From positions 1 through 64,000 of the forward strand of contig CADCXA010000025.1 in the NCBI GenBank assembly GCA_902806565.1: DNA of 64,000 bases, given 5' to 3'. A program made the translations under genes and the position numbers. Positions 50,336 through 62,300 of the stretch are shown here, one piece after another (the first letter of the stretch is position 1; every line of letters begins with the position of its first letter). The notes under the pieces are model-generated. The model saw only the letters and a list, made by a program, of their open reading frames with translations. It was not told the origin of the DNA and did not search any database. Origin of the DNA: Hypoxylon rubiginosum (taxonomy: Eukaryota; Ascomycota; Sordariomycetes; Xylariales; Hypoxylaceae).

Positions 50336-51649
50336 ATGGATAAGATTCCACTCGAAGTCCTTCGAGAAATCCTTTCCCGTCTCGATAGTCGCCACGATGG
50401 TCGTCTCGCCCCATACGCCACTGTTTGTAGAGCGTTTCAGTTCCTAATCGAAGCGAGAACATTTGCCAAGATCAAAATAGACCATTCAGCAGAGTCTATG
50501 AAGCGCTTTGAGGCCGCTTTCGCTAGCAAGCGTCGTCGCTGTCTTCTTCGAACACTCACCTTCACCATACATCTCCCTGATCGCTACAACTGGTCCGTAC
50601 GACAGCTCAGGCCGGAGCATGATAGGCGCTACACCATAGCTGTCAACGAGTTATTCGCACAACTACATAAATGGACCAACCTCTGGGATCATTCAGCGAA
50701 TCTCAAGCCCTTCAACCTTTCCATCTCGCCGATGCCAGTACGTTTTGTTGCTATAAACCCTACAGACGTCAAAGTCAACAAGCATCCAAATTTTCCATCG
50801 GTAACGTGCGTCGACAAAATTAAGAACACCTGCCAACAACTTTATCCACGTGTCATCTCCACCATCCTCAAAGCCCAACCTAGTATCAAGCATTTGAGTT
50901 GGAAAATCGACACCATTACCTCTCTTCCGGATACTACCAGACTTAATATAAGAGCATCGACAGCCTCAGTACTGTCCGTCGGAGACTTCTCTAGTCTAGA
51001 GGTTTTACAACTCCACCATATGGACCCTGTGCCTTTCGACCAAGATCCACCGAAATATATCAACTCTCATGGGAAAGACCGCCTAAGCTTAGCTCTGAAC
51101 CAGATCTTGAAGCTACCAAATCTCAAGGAGTTAGACCTACGTGGTGCATTCACCCTTTCACCTGAGATCTTCAATATAAACGAGGGCGACGATGTCGTTT
51201 CCAACTCCCTCCAAAACATACGGCTCGATCTCTCTAGGATGACACCTGCTGGTGAGTGGTACTTTACCAGCAATCGTGGCTCTGGGCGCCAGCATCCCAA
51301 ATCAGCCACACTCGACCCTTTCCTCGTGGCACTAGCTCGAGCGATCGTCAGAATGCCCGCTCTAAAGCTGTTTTCGTGCCTTTTCCCCGGGGCGGCGTTC
51401 CTGAGATATTACGCGCCAGGCACACGCGAACCTTGTCGCGCCGCCGAATCTACTTTCGTCTTCTCGACGTTGGAGTTCAGTCGCTGGGTAATGCACTTCG
51501 AGATGACAGCGCGTTGCAAAGATGGGCGCCCTCTACTGTCGGACTGGAACTTACCACCAGAGCTGGTTGAAGTCCTCAAGGGAGCAGACCACCGCATATT
51601 TCTGATGCGTGGATGTTTGGGAGTTGGATCTACGTCTGAGGAGTTATAA
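50336..51649 (+). CDS. F-box-like protein
   Basis: Single exon, 437 aa from MDKIPLEVLREILSRL. The first ~45 residues fit a degenerate F-box (IPLEVLREILSRLDSR, YATVCRAFQFLIEARTF), a motif that recruits substrates to SCF ubiquitin ligases through Skp1. The rest resembles the large family of Pezizomycotina F-box proteins with leucine-rich, irregular repeats (SSLEVLQLHHMDPVPF, LPNLKELDLRGAFTLSP, RLDLSRMTPAGEWYF). The target is unknown. An upstream in-frame Met at 50243 would add 31 residues, but the F-box normally sits at the N-terminus, so I prefer 50336. No introns are needed. Confidence 0.8.
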   Translation: MDKIPLEVLREILSRLDSRHDGRLAPYATVCRAFQFLIEARTFAKIKIDHSAESMKRFEAAFASKRRRCLLRTLTFTIHLPDRYNWSVRQLRPEHDRRYTIAVNELFAQLHKWTNLWDHSANLKPFNLSISPMPVRFVAINPTDVKVNKHPNFPSVTCVDKIKNTCQQLYPRVISTILKAQPSIKHLSWKIDTITSLPDTTRLNIRASTASVLSVGDFSSLEVLQLHHMDPVPFDQDPPKYINSHGKDRLSLALNQILKLPNLKELDLRGAFTLSPEIFNINEGDDVVSNSLQNIRLDLSRMTPAGEWYFTSNRGSGRQHPKSATLDPFLVALARAIVRMPALKLFSCLFPGAAFLRYYAPGTREPCRAAESTFVFSTLEFSRWVMHFEMTARCKDGRPLLSDWNLPPELVEVLKGADHRIFLMRGCLGVGSTSEEL

Positions 51650-53066
51650 CGACCTCCATCCCCTCGTGGTTTAGAAAAATCGGTGCTTTCTCTATATGGC
51701 TCAGATATAAGATGATAAAAGGGTCGCTTATGGAGGGAAGAACAACGCCTACATATAGGAGGCTTCCTGACCATCTCGCACTACACGCTAGTTTCCAATG
51801 ATATAACGCTTGATTTTATAAATCTATGAATTTCGAGCTATGCTTTTCTATCCCGCTAGGCCGGCGGCCTAAAGTGATGTTGTTTCTCGACGTACTACCA
51901 CTTTCTTCATTTATTCATTTATGCCTATGTAAAGAGTCAGCAGCTATTTTAACCTTGCGAAGAATTTTACACACCACCGTTGATCACACCACCGTTGATA
52001 TGCCTTCTCTGATATGCCCCCTATCTTCCTCGCGATGGTACTCCCTGCCACGCGACCACCCTACTCGCGAGTGTAGAGTAATACACACGCAACGAAACAT
52101 CAGACAGAAAGAAAGTATATATCACAGGCCAAAGGAACCCATAGGCGGCGTATAAGAATGAGTAGCTGGAAGAATCCCGAGAATAACTTCGGGAGATGCC
52201 ACATAGTTTGTAAGTTAGGTAGAAAAGGGAGTGTGGTCGGAACTTAAATTATGCATCTTTCTCCCCCCCCCCCCCCCCTTGATGGCAAGGAAGGAGGCAG
52301 ACTAACATGCCAGACATGGAGCACGAAGAATAGATAATTTATTGATTATTAGGTAAGTCTACCGAGCTGATGATGAACAAATTTGCAAGATTACATCACG
52401 AAGCCGTGCCCGACGCACGAGACGACAACATGTCACACGTCATCCCATTAGGAACTATAGATTACAAGCGCAAAAGCAATGCATTGTCCGAGGTCTAGTC
52501 GATGGTGATTATCTATCTAGGGCTTCTCAGAATTAGAGCCAACGCCCTTCATGTTGACCGACTACTATCACAAAGCCGAGGTCAGGGAGGCACAGTCCTC
52601 GGGTACCGTGCTCACTATTGACAGTATATCCCCAGAAGACGGAGTCGTTTGATCCTCTCTAGGGAATTCGCCACCCAACGCCGATGCCGAATGGAGGACC
52701 GTGAGAATTGTATCATATGTAAAAGCGCGTTGCATCTGACCCCTCGTTGTCGCTGAGTAGCCCTGACACTCGAACCGAGAAGAAAAAAGAAAAAGAAAAG
52801 AGGAGGAAATAGAATGTCCCAGCATGTTTCCGGCCAATCATCCGCGAGTACGTCCGCTGCCGGTAAAGCAGGGGGGTTGAAAGTGAGAGGAGGAGAGGAT
52901 TCGTAGACGAGACTGCTTTGCTTCGCAGTAGCGTTGCGGCAGAAGGACCAGAACCAGGAACGGGACAACTCGCAAAGACCATTACATGACCCATACCCAA
53001 CGCCATCCCTAAGTTCACCGTGGCCGACCGTGTGATATAAAGTACTCAGAAGTTAGAACACCAAGC
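51650..53066. other. Intergenic, with C16 run
   Basis: 1.4 kb between two convergent genes, with a run of 16 C at 52263-52278. A minus-strand stretch at 52730-52568 reads as an open frame but shows no family motif, so it is not called. Confidence 0.55.
52263..52278 (+). repeat. Poly-C run (16)
   Basis: Sixteen uninterrupted C in non-coding sequence, 3' of the F-box-like gene. Confidence 0.95.
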
Positions 53067-55028
53067 CTAGGGCGCCCCCGTGCCCTTGTTCCAAAAGGAA
53101 CCCTTCGTCTCGTGGCGCTCGTGCTTTCGCCGTGACCGTATCTGAGTCTTGACACGTTCAGCCCTCTCCTTCCTAGCTGTCTCGGCGTCGGCAACCCTCT
53201 CTTTCAGGTAAACTTCGGCCTTGAATAGGTAGCGCTGGTATTCTTCGGTTTTCCCTTGCACTCGTAGCCACCAAAGCTTAGAGCGGAGTTGCGCAGAGAC
53301 GTAGCGTAGGGCAAGCTCGTCACGTAGATCTTGAGCCTCCCGCACTAGCTGCAGCTGCACTTGATTTCGACGTTGGACCATATTGTCATTATCGAATGAT
53401 TGCTTCAACTGCGCAACCTGTGAGGTGAGGTGCGTTGGGAGACCGAGGACGGCGTTACCAGCATCTCGTATTCCCTGGCGTAAGGTGTCGGAGACGGACG
53501 ACGTCTGATCGCAGACTTGCTTCGACATCACGTCTAGAGCCGGGATGTAGGACTCTTCAACCCATGCCGTAGTCTCGTTGACAGTATCGACAAACTTCTG
53601 CGCGAATCCCTTGACCAGCTGCTTGCCAGCATCCAAGGCATCCGTGAATTTATTCCCGCCAAAATTGACGTGGAACGTCTCCTTGACCTTGGGCTTGGAA
53701 GTCGTGACGATGGTGACGGCTAGAATATCGTGTGCCTCATCCAACGGCACCTCAATTAAGAAACCCTCTTCCACTGACGACACCTTCGTCGGAATATCAT
53801 AGAGACCCCGGCTTACTGCGATCATAATAGCGTCCCTTGAGAGCCAGGTTGACTTGACGGCTTCGGGAATCTTTACTATGATCCCATTGCGATCAGATAG
53901 CTTTGCCGAGCAGATGGTCTGCTGTTGGAATTGGCCGGCAATGTCTGCCTGGCCCTTGTCTTTTGTAAATGGCATGAAGACAAGGCTACTCGGCGAAGTA
54001 CCGGTCTGTAGGGCCTTCTGTGTTTGCGTGCTCGCCAAAGTTGGGGTGGACGTAGAGGTGTGCAGGGAGCTCCCGATGGGAGAGGGAACTGCCGCAGAAG
54101 AGATTGAGGCGACTGGTACTGTAGATAGGACCCTGGGAGCTGAGGGGTTAAACAGGAAATATTTGCCAGCGATTGCGAGGCTGTAGAATATGGCGAGACC
54201 GGATAAAATAACGAGGATTCGTCGGTTTCTTTGGATATACCTAAGCGTCAGGCGATAGCCTTCCGCTCTGTGATTCTCTGGCTCGTCCTGAACCGGGAAG
54301 AAGGTCATTTTCTCGATGTCTTCGTCACCTAACGTCACATCTCGAGTAGGCAACACCTGCACCGTTGCAGGGGACTCCTGAGCTTGGTCTTGGCCTGATT
54401 GTCCTAAGCGAGGAAGTCCATGCTGGGAGAAGTCGGTGGGGTTCTCGAGGCTCTGATTTGCGAGAGTCTCGACATCAGCGTCCTCATCATCTGTCTCATC
54501 CTCATCGGCGACGGCTGTGTCACTGATGGTGCCGGCGGCAGGTGCGTCAACTATCGTAGGCAATTCCTCCTCTTCGTCGTCGGACGAATCGGTATCGGCT
54601 TCGTTAGTATCAACGTCCGTTCCGGTATCGGTACCAGCCAAGCTCTGGACGTCATCCGGTCTCTGATAGTCGAAAGAGCTTGTGGTAGACTCAGCCTGGC
54701 TCTCTCCATCGGTACCGATGACATCGTAGCCCAGCTCGGCCAGACTAGGATCGTCGTCGGGAAAGTTCTCAGGCTGCATGATATCGGGCGAGCTGGACGA
54801 GACCCAGTTGGTGAGTTGTCTATTGCCTAGTGGTCGGGGGAATCGGAGGGAGGGTACGGAGTTGTGGAGGCGGTCGAGGTGGTCGAGGCTATGTGGTGGA
54901 CTCGACTCGGCTGCGGCGGTGGTTTCGGTAGGATCGGTAGTATCGGCGGCCTTGGTGATACGGTCGGCAGATGTATGTGGAACAGCAGTCGATTTATCAG
55001 TAGGTGTCGAGAGTTGGGGCTGTTCCAT
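53067..55028 (-). CDS. Single-pass membrane protein of unknown function
   Basis: Single exon, 653 aa, starting MEQPQLSTPT. Residues 1 to about 250 are disordered and strongly acidic (DSSDDEEEELPTIVD, DEDETDDEDADVE). One membrane segment lies at about 271-293 (ILVILSGLAIFYSLAIAGKY), preceded by Arg-rich RYIQRNRR, which suggests an N-terminus-in-cytosol orientation. After it come a Ser/Thr linker, a beta-rich region at about 355-460 (GIIVKIPEAVKSTWLSRDAI) and helical stretches up to a very basic C-terminus (RVKTQIRSRRKHERHETKG). A YDVI tetrapeptide near residue 101 follows acidic residues and fits the loose AIM/LIR consensus. I do not recognise a named family. Organelle location cannot be read. 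Confidence 0.78.
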   Translation of the reverse strand: MEQPQLSTPTDKSTAVPHTSADRITKAADTTDPTETTAAAESSPPHSLDHLDRLHNSVPSLRFPRPLGNRQLTNWVSSSSPDIMQPENFPDDDPSLAELGYDVIGTDGESQAESTTSSFDYQRPDDVQSLAGTDTGTDVDTNEADTDSSDDEEEELPTIVDAPAAGTISDTAVADEDETDDEDADVETLANQSLENPTDFSQHGLPRLGQSGQDQAQESPATVQVLPTRDVTLGDEDIEKMTFFPVQDEPENHRAEGYRLTLRYIQRNRRILVILSGLAIFYSLAIAGKYFLFNPSAPRVLSTVPVASISSAAVPSPIGSSLHTSTSTPTLASTQTQKALQTGTSPSSLVFMPFTKDKGQADIAGQFQQQTICSAKLSDRNGIIVKIPEAVKSTWLSRDAIMIAVSRGLYDIPTKVSSVEEGFLIEVPLDEAHDILAVTIVTTSKPKVKETFHVNFGGNKFTDALDAGKQLVKGFAQKFVDTVNETTAWVEESYIPALDVMSKQVCDQTSSVSDTLRQGIRDAGNAVLGLPTHLTSQVAQLKQSFDNDNMVQRRNQVQLQLVREAQDLRDELALRYVSAQLRSKLWWLRVQGKTEEYQRYLFKAEVYLKERVADAETARKERAERVKTQIRSRRKHERHETKGSFWNKGTGAP

Positions 55029-58000
55029 TACGTGAAGTAAGATACCCTTTGCCAGATCACGTCATACCTCGAAGTTTACCGGGGATAGGTGGTAAACCAG
55101 ATCGAGGATGACAGGATGCGAGCAGGTCGAAGACAGGCAAACAATGCGCAATGCGGGGCTGGATGAAGGAGGTAGACACGAAGATTCCGTATCGGATAGA
55201 AGGCTGCCTTGGGAGTATGAGTCGAGATGTCCAATTTGAATGTAAAAGGGACTCCTAGGAGGGTGCGGGACTGCCCAGATACATACCAAACTTAGATGGG
55301 TCGGAAAACAAGTGCCAGATGCTCTCGCGGATGTTCTTTGGGAATCCTCGGGTGTGACCGGGAGGATTCTTCGGAAGAGAGTAGTGAAGTTGTCGAGCAA
55401 GAGATTCTGGTGGACTGAGAACAAATTAGACGCATGTCCGAGAGAATAAAAGAAAGGACAGGCAGGGTAAGTAGGATATGTTCAGGTAGAATTAGGTATG
55501 TACCTAAGGTATCAGGTATCAGGTATCTAGGACGGGATTAAAGAGAGGTAGCAGATCTGCAGGTAAAATGTTAGGTAAGGCAAAGGAAGCGCAAGGCAAG
55601 GCAAGGCAGATGAAGAAAATAGGCAAACACACGTAGGCAGTAGTAGACGTTGCCGGGTTCATTAATAGAGGGTTCCGTTGACCGGTGGGCTGACGACAGG
55701 TTGGCGGTTGGGGTGGATAGACGTGTGGACGAGGAGATTCTGCGATTCTGCGATTACCAAAGATGAAAAGGTCAAAAGCAGTGTTCTGGATTTTGGGGGG
55801 TTTGAAGGAGGGAAAAAAATTAGTTAGATAGTTTGAAGTATAAGAAGTGTAAGGAGCATCGAGCGTTCAAAGCGTTCGAAGCGTCCAACGTGAAGCTGCC
55901 TTAAACTTCACCTATCTTACGTATGGCGTATGGCGCGTGCGGATACAGCTGGAGGGGAGTGACTGGGTGAGGGACTGGGAGGGGATGGAGGGGGCGGGGT
56001 AGGTATCGGGCTTGTATTGCTGCAAACTAAAAATATAGTGAATATAGTGGAGAGGTACATACCTGGATACAAAAATATGTACCTTGAGAGATTTCAAGAT
56101 TGCAGGTGTACACCAACACCGACGTACCTAATAGGTTGGTAAAGGTACTATCGATACTAGGTACCGGATATCTTCAACACTTTGGTACTGTTGGTACCGT
56201 TGCGGACAGATGATTACCTGGACGGTGGCTGCTAATCAGATTTGCCTAGAACTTCCACCTAAGAAATCCGTAATCATTTAGCCGTGACTGACAATATATG
56301 TATGTGTTATCTAGGCGATGTCGAAGGGGTGACGAGGGAGGAGGAGGAGGAGGAGGAGGAAAGACTCGAGGCTAGATGGATGTTTAGAAAAGGCCGCTCT
56401 CTTCAGTTTCGGGTCTTGGATTCTTTTGCGTTAGGTATGTATGTATTTGCGTCCCCGGCGCCAGGTCACAGGTCACCAGGCAATGGGCAGAATGGGTTGG
56501 GTTGGAGGGGTAGAAGGGGGGCAGATGGGGGAACGTACAGGACGTATACCAGCTAAAAGGTCAGGTGGGGATCTGCACTAGACGCGGGTTGGGTAAGGTA
56601 CCTGGGCTGTGGGTCCTTTCTTACCTAGAATGAGTGGAGCCCCTGCCTACAGGTCTAGGACTGTACCTAAGGTGACACGACAAACTGAGAGCCAATTTAA
56701 TTAATTAACGACATTGCCAAAGAACCTTCATGTCTTGGTTGATGAAAAAATGAAAAATAAAAAATAAACACTTCTTTGGATTCAAGGATATAATTGACTA
56801 CACGCATACTTACCTCATTCAAATTAATACATGTTGGTGAAAAGAACAGGGAGAATGAATGGAGACGTCGATGACTAGATGCCTCACTACTTTAGGTATC
56901 ACCCAGTGATAAGACGTGGAAGATAGTGGGGGTTTTTGACCTAGATGAGAAGCTAACAGACGGTCAGATAGGTTATATTCTACTACCTACATGTACCAGG
57001 GGTAGGTAAGCTACTACTTTATTCGAGCATCTACATGTACATATAGGCAGTCGCAGATACGACGGTAAAAGCTACGGAATATCACAAATGTCTTGTCAAG
57101 TTATAGATAATTCTACATTTCAACGGCACTGTGCTATCGCCTTCGGTCTGTCACGAAATAGCAAGTATAACATTAGCAGAGGCTTGGCCACGCTACCACG
57201 GCAAGAATATAGTACAGCACCTACATAATAACCCCGTGTATATTACCTTAGGGTGCCATTCACTTCATTATATCGGGCACTAATACGGCTTCATTAGGTA
57301 ACTCCAAGAAAGACGTACAATGCCCATCAGGCGTCGAGTTCTATTTTAGGGAGCTTTTGATATTAAGAACACCGGACACGGAAAGGAAACTCGTAGATAA
57401 GCAAGCATCTCTTTCTCTCTTGTCCTTCGTTAGTACAATAGCTTGAGGGCAGCTTTTCTCAACTTTTCTCAACTTGACGTTTCAATGCCTGCCGCGCAAA
57501 TGAGAACCAATGCTTGCTAGCCATGAAAGCAAGCTCAAGCGCCTGGCCGTGGCCATTATCAATGAATAAGCCAAACCAATTATCACACATATCACACAGT
57601 ATCAAGTGGATCAGAGGGACAAATTTGCAGATAGATAGTCCACAAATAGAACACATTGGCTTCATCTTCCTTTTCAGTCCTTCCCTTCAGTTGGTGGCAT
57701 CGAGTTGTAGCAGTAGTAAAATGTTGCATTAGTACCCCCTGAAACATCTAATGTCGTGACCGCCAGTCGCGGCTTGCAGTCAGGCAGGCCGAGGGAAATA
57801 GGGGAACAGCCCTAGTAGATAACAAACCCGTCCTATACCAATTCTATGTCACCCTCATAATGCCCCCCTTTAGCCATAATAACGCCGATGCCATGGGATA
57901 TCAATAGAAGCCGCAGCTTCGAAAATCAGGCCTGCCTCGCCTACAAAACAACATCAATCATACACCTCTCATCTGTCCCGTCATTATCGTCTCTATCGCA

Positions 58001-58414
58001 GCCAATGTTCCCTAGCGCCCGCGTGCTCATGGCTATGTACATGCCACGCGAATCCTTGTAGGATTAAACTAACCATACCCCTTTTGATGGCTTCTTGCAC
58101 ACCGAAGCAGGCGACCGCACGACGTAATAGATAGACGGACGGGTAGCCGAGACAACGCAATGATGCATATGTCTGTCGAAGCACATAGGAATAGTGTCAA
58201 CTTGCGGGTACGCGCCGGAAACAGTGACATAATATTGCGCTGTCTCGGTGTGTGGAGCAGATTGCCTGTTACCATCTATTTGATAATGCGCTACTAGTAT
58301 AAGCAGCGCTCCATATCGAGTATCGAGTACTTCGTCAACGGAAGAGACTCAGGTGGGAACACCAAGGTATCTAAGTATGCTCAAAAGGGAGGGCCGAATC
58401 GGGAGAGGGAGGCA
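55029..58414. other. Intergenic, nothing recognised
   Basis: 3.4 kb between two minus-strand genes. It contains small tandem repeats such as GGTATCAGGTATCAGGTATC (about 55509-55530) and a GGAGGAGGA run (56338-56360). No gene or RNA is supported. Confidence 0.55.
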
Positions 58415-59368
58415 CTATAGAACGCCGTTTCTGTCGAAAATTCTCTTCAACGAGTCGCTGTCAAAATCCTCGTCGTCGGGAATCATGTCGATAATTCCCG
58501 TCAAGTTGGCAAATAGGTCGCCTTGATTTCGGTAGGCTAAAATCGTAGGCACAGCTGCATTGTCGAACTCGATATCTTCGTAGTGAACTTTGACGAAGTG
58601 AATATAGGGGTGGGCCGAGACTAAGGGTCGTAATGCCAGTTCAATAAGACCAGACACCTCGCACTATTGTTGGATTAGTATGCAATTCTAGCCGGCTGCT
58701 ACCACGTGCGCAGGACACCAACTGACCTCGTGGTCGTAGACAAATACTACGACGACCGTTTCCCTTCCCACCTTCTCGATAGCATCTAGGTACCCCAAGG
58801 CGTCGACGGTATCTAGGCGCCCGAACATTCGTAGGCTCGGGCTTGTTCTTCGGTTGCGAATGCTGTTCTTGGCATCTTTCTCGAGCTCTAGCCTTCTCGA
58901 CTCTCTCCACTGTTGGAGGAAGGAATCCTCATCGTCATCTTCCTCGCTCTCGCCGCTCTGCGCATCGTTGGTAACAGGAGGCGCGTCACTCTTCAGGCCG
59001 AACACCGATCTGCGAGCGGCGCGAACCCTATTGCGCCACTTGCTCTGGCGGGCCTGTTCGTAGGCGCGGGCGTCGGCGATGACGCCTTTCACACCGGTAC
59101 TGTGGTTGGAGTTGAAGTTTGCCGGAGGCAGCTTGACATCTCCTCCTAGAGTGGGAACGCGCATCGCGGCGTCTATCTGGGCGTTGCGGTATCGGTCTTC
59201 TTCGTCTACGTCTAGGTCTTCGTCGGAGTCCTCGGCCTCGCGGTGGATATCGTCTCGATCCTCGGGATGTACGCGTGGGCCGTTGTCAGTGTTCTTGTCT
59301 AACAAGTCTCGGAATTCTTCCTGTGCGGGAGTCGGGTTGGTGTTTATGTTGGTGGAGGTAGAAGCCAT
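58415..59368 (-). CDS. phnA: Class I phosducin-like protein
   Basis: Two exons: 58727-59368 and 58415-58663 (296 aa), intron 63 bp. Class I phosducin-like proteins (Cryphonectria BDM-1, Aspergillus PhnA) are co-chaperones that help fold G-beta and assemble it with G-gamma. The family's helix-1 G-beta-binding signature is visible as TGVKGVIADARAYEQ (residues 91-105). The acidic region EEDDDEDSFLQQWRESRRLE precedes the thioredoxin-like fold: FGRLDTVDALGYLDAIEKVG, VVVVFVYDHECEVSGLIELA and VPTILAYRNQGDLFANL. The end is IPDDEDFDSDSLKRIFDRNG. The start MASTSTNINT is the first Met. The next recognisable gene upstream on the same strand is a G-beta subunit. Confidence 0.92.
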
Positions 59369-62300
59369 GTTGGGTGGGCGAGGCAGGGAAGAAGTGGGTG
59401 AGAGGGTTGATATATACGTTGGATCCGGGTCGGCTAGTCGGTGTGGGCGAGACTAGGATAAAACGTGGCCGCGTAGGGCTTTGGTTGGTTGAGGAGTAAA
59501 AGAACAAGGGAGATGGGTATGGTACGTGGAGGCGGATGTGGACGAGGGATTGGGATTGGGATTGGGATGTTTTTTTGGTGAAAATGCAAGGAATAAAAAA
59601 ATCAAAAAAAAAAAAAAAAGGAACGCTTCTGGAACAATGCCTAAAGCGACTTAAAGCGACTAATGCGAAGGAAGCCAAGAAAGGAGCCCGGAGGAATGAG
59701 CTGCGGCATGCGTCAGGACGTCAAGAACGTTTCAGACGCCACAAAAAAGGAAGACGGACTAGGCTTGGTTGGTGTTAGCCTTGGCCACTTGGGCTGGGTA
59801 AACAAGGCTAAAACAAGCTAAACCGACTAATCGGGGAGTGCGCTACGTTAGAGAATCTGCATTGTTCCACTACATGTACGTGTACTTGGGTATTTTGCTA
59901 ATCGGATAACTCCGTCTCGTTTTCTAAGTTCTAAATCTCCAGTCATTGAACAAAGTGAATAATAACCTCGCTAGCAACATGCTCGAAACGATGTGCAAAA
60001 CATGACGAGGGAAAAGGAAATGGGAGAAAATATTGAACAGACTAGTACATATTGTCAAGCCCTACGCGTAAAAATATCTCGCCGGATTGGAAATACGGAA
60101 TACGGTGTACGGAGTGAAACCCCCTAGACCCTGTATCAATGCGATAGCTTGAACAGGGTTTAAAACGTGGTAACAAGGCCAGAAGACCCAGAAGACCATC
60201 CACTTACAATCTCTTTACGAATTATCGCCTCAACATATACACCTATATTCATCATACGTTATCGACTCTTCCATTTCGAATACTACATTCTGTAATTGCT
60301 AAACACCATTCCCGTGTGAGTCGGGAGCTACAGGATATGAGCATGTACGAGTACTATGTAAGGGCAGTGCTATTGTAGGATCGATGTTATGTTAGTTCCG
60401 AGAAGAGGAATGCTCGGATGCTTACACCTATGGTCGTTTGAACCTTTCACGAGTGGCTCTTGAAATATACCTAGGTAGCTAGCAAGACTAATTTCCTTAT
60501 ATACATAGTAGTAAACACAATAAATGGTTACGTGTACTGCTGCTGTGTGTATATGTGTTGTATGTCATGTCATGTCGTATCGTGGCAGGTCGGACGACGT
60601 CATGTTAAGTTTCGAAGCTAATAATAAAACTACGCAAGGGGTATGGAATGGGATGAGTTCATCTCATTTTTTTATACCCTAGAAAATAGGGGACCATCGG
60701 TTACACTCCACATACATATGGCTGTGTGGTAAGGCTCTCACGACTACCTAGGTAAACAGCTTCATAATATACCGATTTATAGATTCATCATAACACGGAG
60801 TGAAAGTTGTTGAACAATTAGCTCCCAAGGTGACAGCTGGGAAGCACAAAAGGACGCCTTTATAGTAGGTTGTGCTATTCGCTTAGCAATTGATCTACTA
60901 TGTATCCGTACGTGTTTAAGGATTCCTTCTAGAACGTTGATGCCGCATGGCGTTAGACATGGCAATGAGGCATGAGGCACGAGGTATGATAAACCCTACA
61001 CGTAGTTCGGGCGACTGACTGGGGTAGGACGCATGTTTAATCAATGCGGTACACATGTGGATAGTAGATAGTGGAAAAGGGGGGAGCCTCGTCTAAAAAT
61101 AACTCTAGAATTCGTTCATGCCGGCTATGCCGATTTCGAGTTATAGCCTATCAGGAACTAACATACATGTATAGTATTCGCATTTGAAATTGCCATCATC
61201 TACACCGAAGCTAATTCTCGATTTAATAAAAGTATATAGCAATGCATTGCGCCCAGCTACTTCAAGTCATATTGCTGCTGCTTTGTAGCATAGTGAGCGA
61301 GGGCCTACGTTCACAATGAATGACTCTGAGATATTTTAACATGCTCAGTAGGAACTAAACGTTTTAGTCTGTCACTCCAACTAGTTCACGATGGCGTCAC
61401 GAGTGAGTCAAGGATGACAGGAATACTAACGAAGAGCCTGCCTAAAAAGTAGTACTGGTCTCAACTGATAGTCACTATCCTCGATGTCGACTTGTAAACT
61501 TGTCAGATTCAGGTCGAGACTTATATGTTTCGACAATTGATGCCTTGCTATACGGCTGGATGACCTGAGACAGGAATAAACGTACAAATATAGCCAGGTC
61601 GCTCAGCGGTGGACCTCTAATGCTACGATAACTGCCTGCTAAGGGGTGTCATTTACGGGGTGAGGTAGGTAACGGACTGAATAATGCAAAAACTACTTAC
61701 ATAGACCGCGATGAATACGCTGGAGACAATTGTATATAGATTAACGTGATCGTCGCGGTATCTCATCGGAGAGCACATCATCTTCATAAGACGATGTGAA
61801 GTCACTAGAACTGGTAAGTTGAAATATATAGATCGAGAAAACAAACCAACTCTCTGATTTAGAAAGTGTTAACTTCTTCTAGAGACAGGGGATGCACTCT
61901 CATTTAATGTATACCTTACTTTATATGTAGGACGTAAAAGATAGGTCCATCACATCATCCTAGACGACATGCTGATGGCCTTCCCTAGGTATTTATGGTG
62001 AAATGGACCTGAAGAATGCTTACTATCGTAGCCGAACCTACGGATGATCCTAGGTATAGAAAGCCGTACATGACCCTGGTTATACATGATCCTGATATAG
62101 GAAGCCGTTTGCTTACTAGTTGGGCAAAATCCTAGTGTCCACCACTACAGACTTGATCAGATAATCAAAAATAGGTCTTCGCCGATCGCTGGCCAATATC
62201 CTCGCAGCTTCGATGATGCTCTTTGCTATTCCTCTGTCGTAGGTTGATCGATACATTTGACGATTTGACCTAAGTAAATATTGACCTATTTATCTCCCAG

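Noticed and set aside
52568..52837. Open frame on the minus strand (ending EDCASLTSAL)
   Set aside because: Reads smoothly for about 55 codons but shows no family motif, no clear start and no splice partners; probably chance or 3' untranslated sequence.
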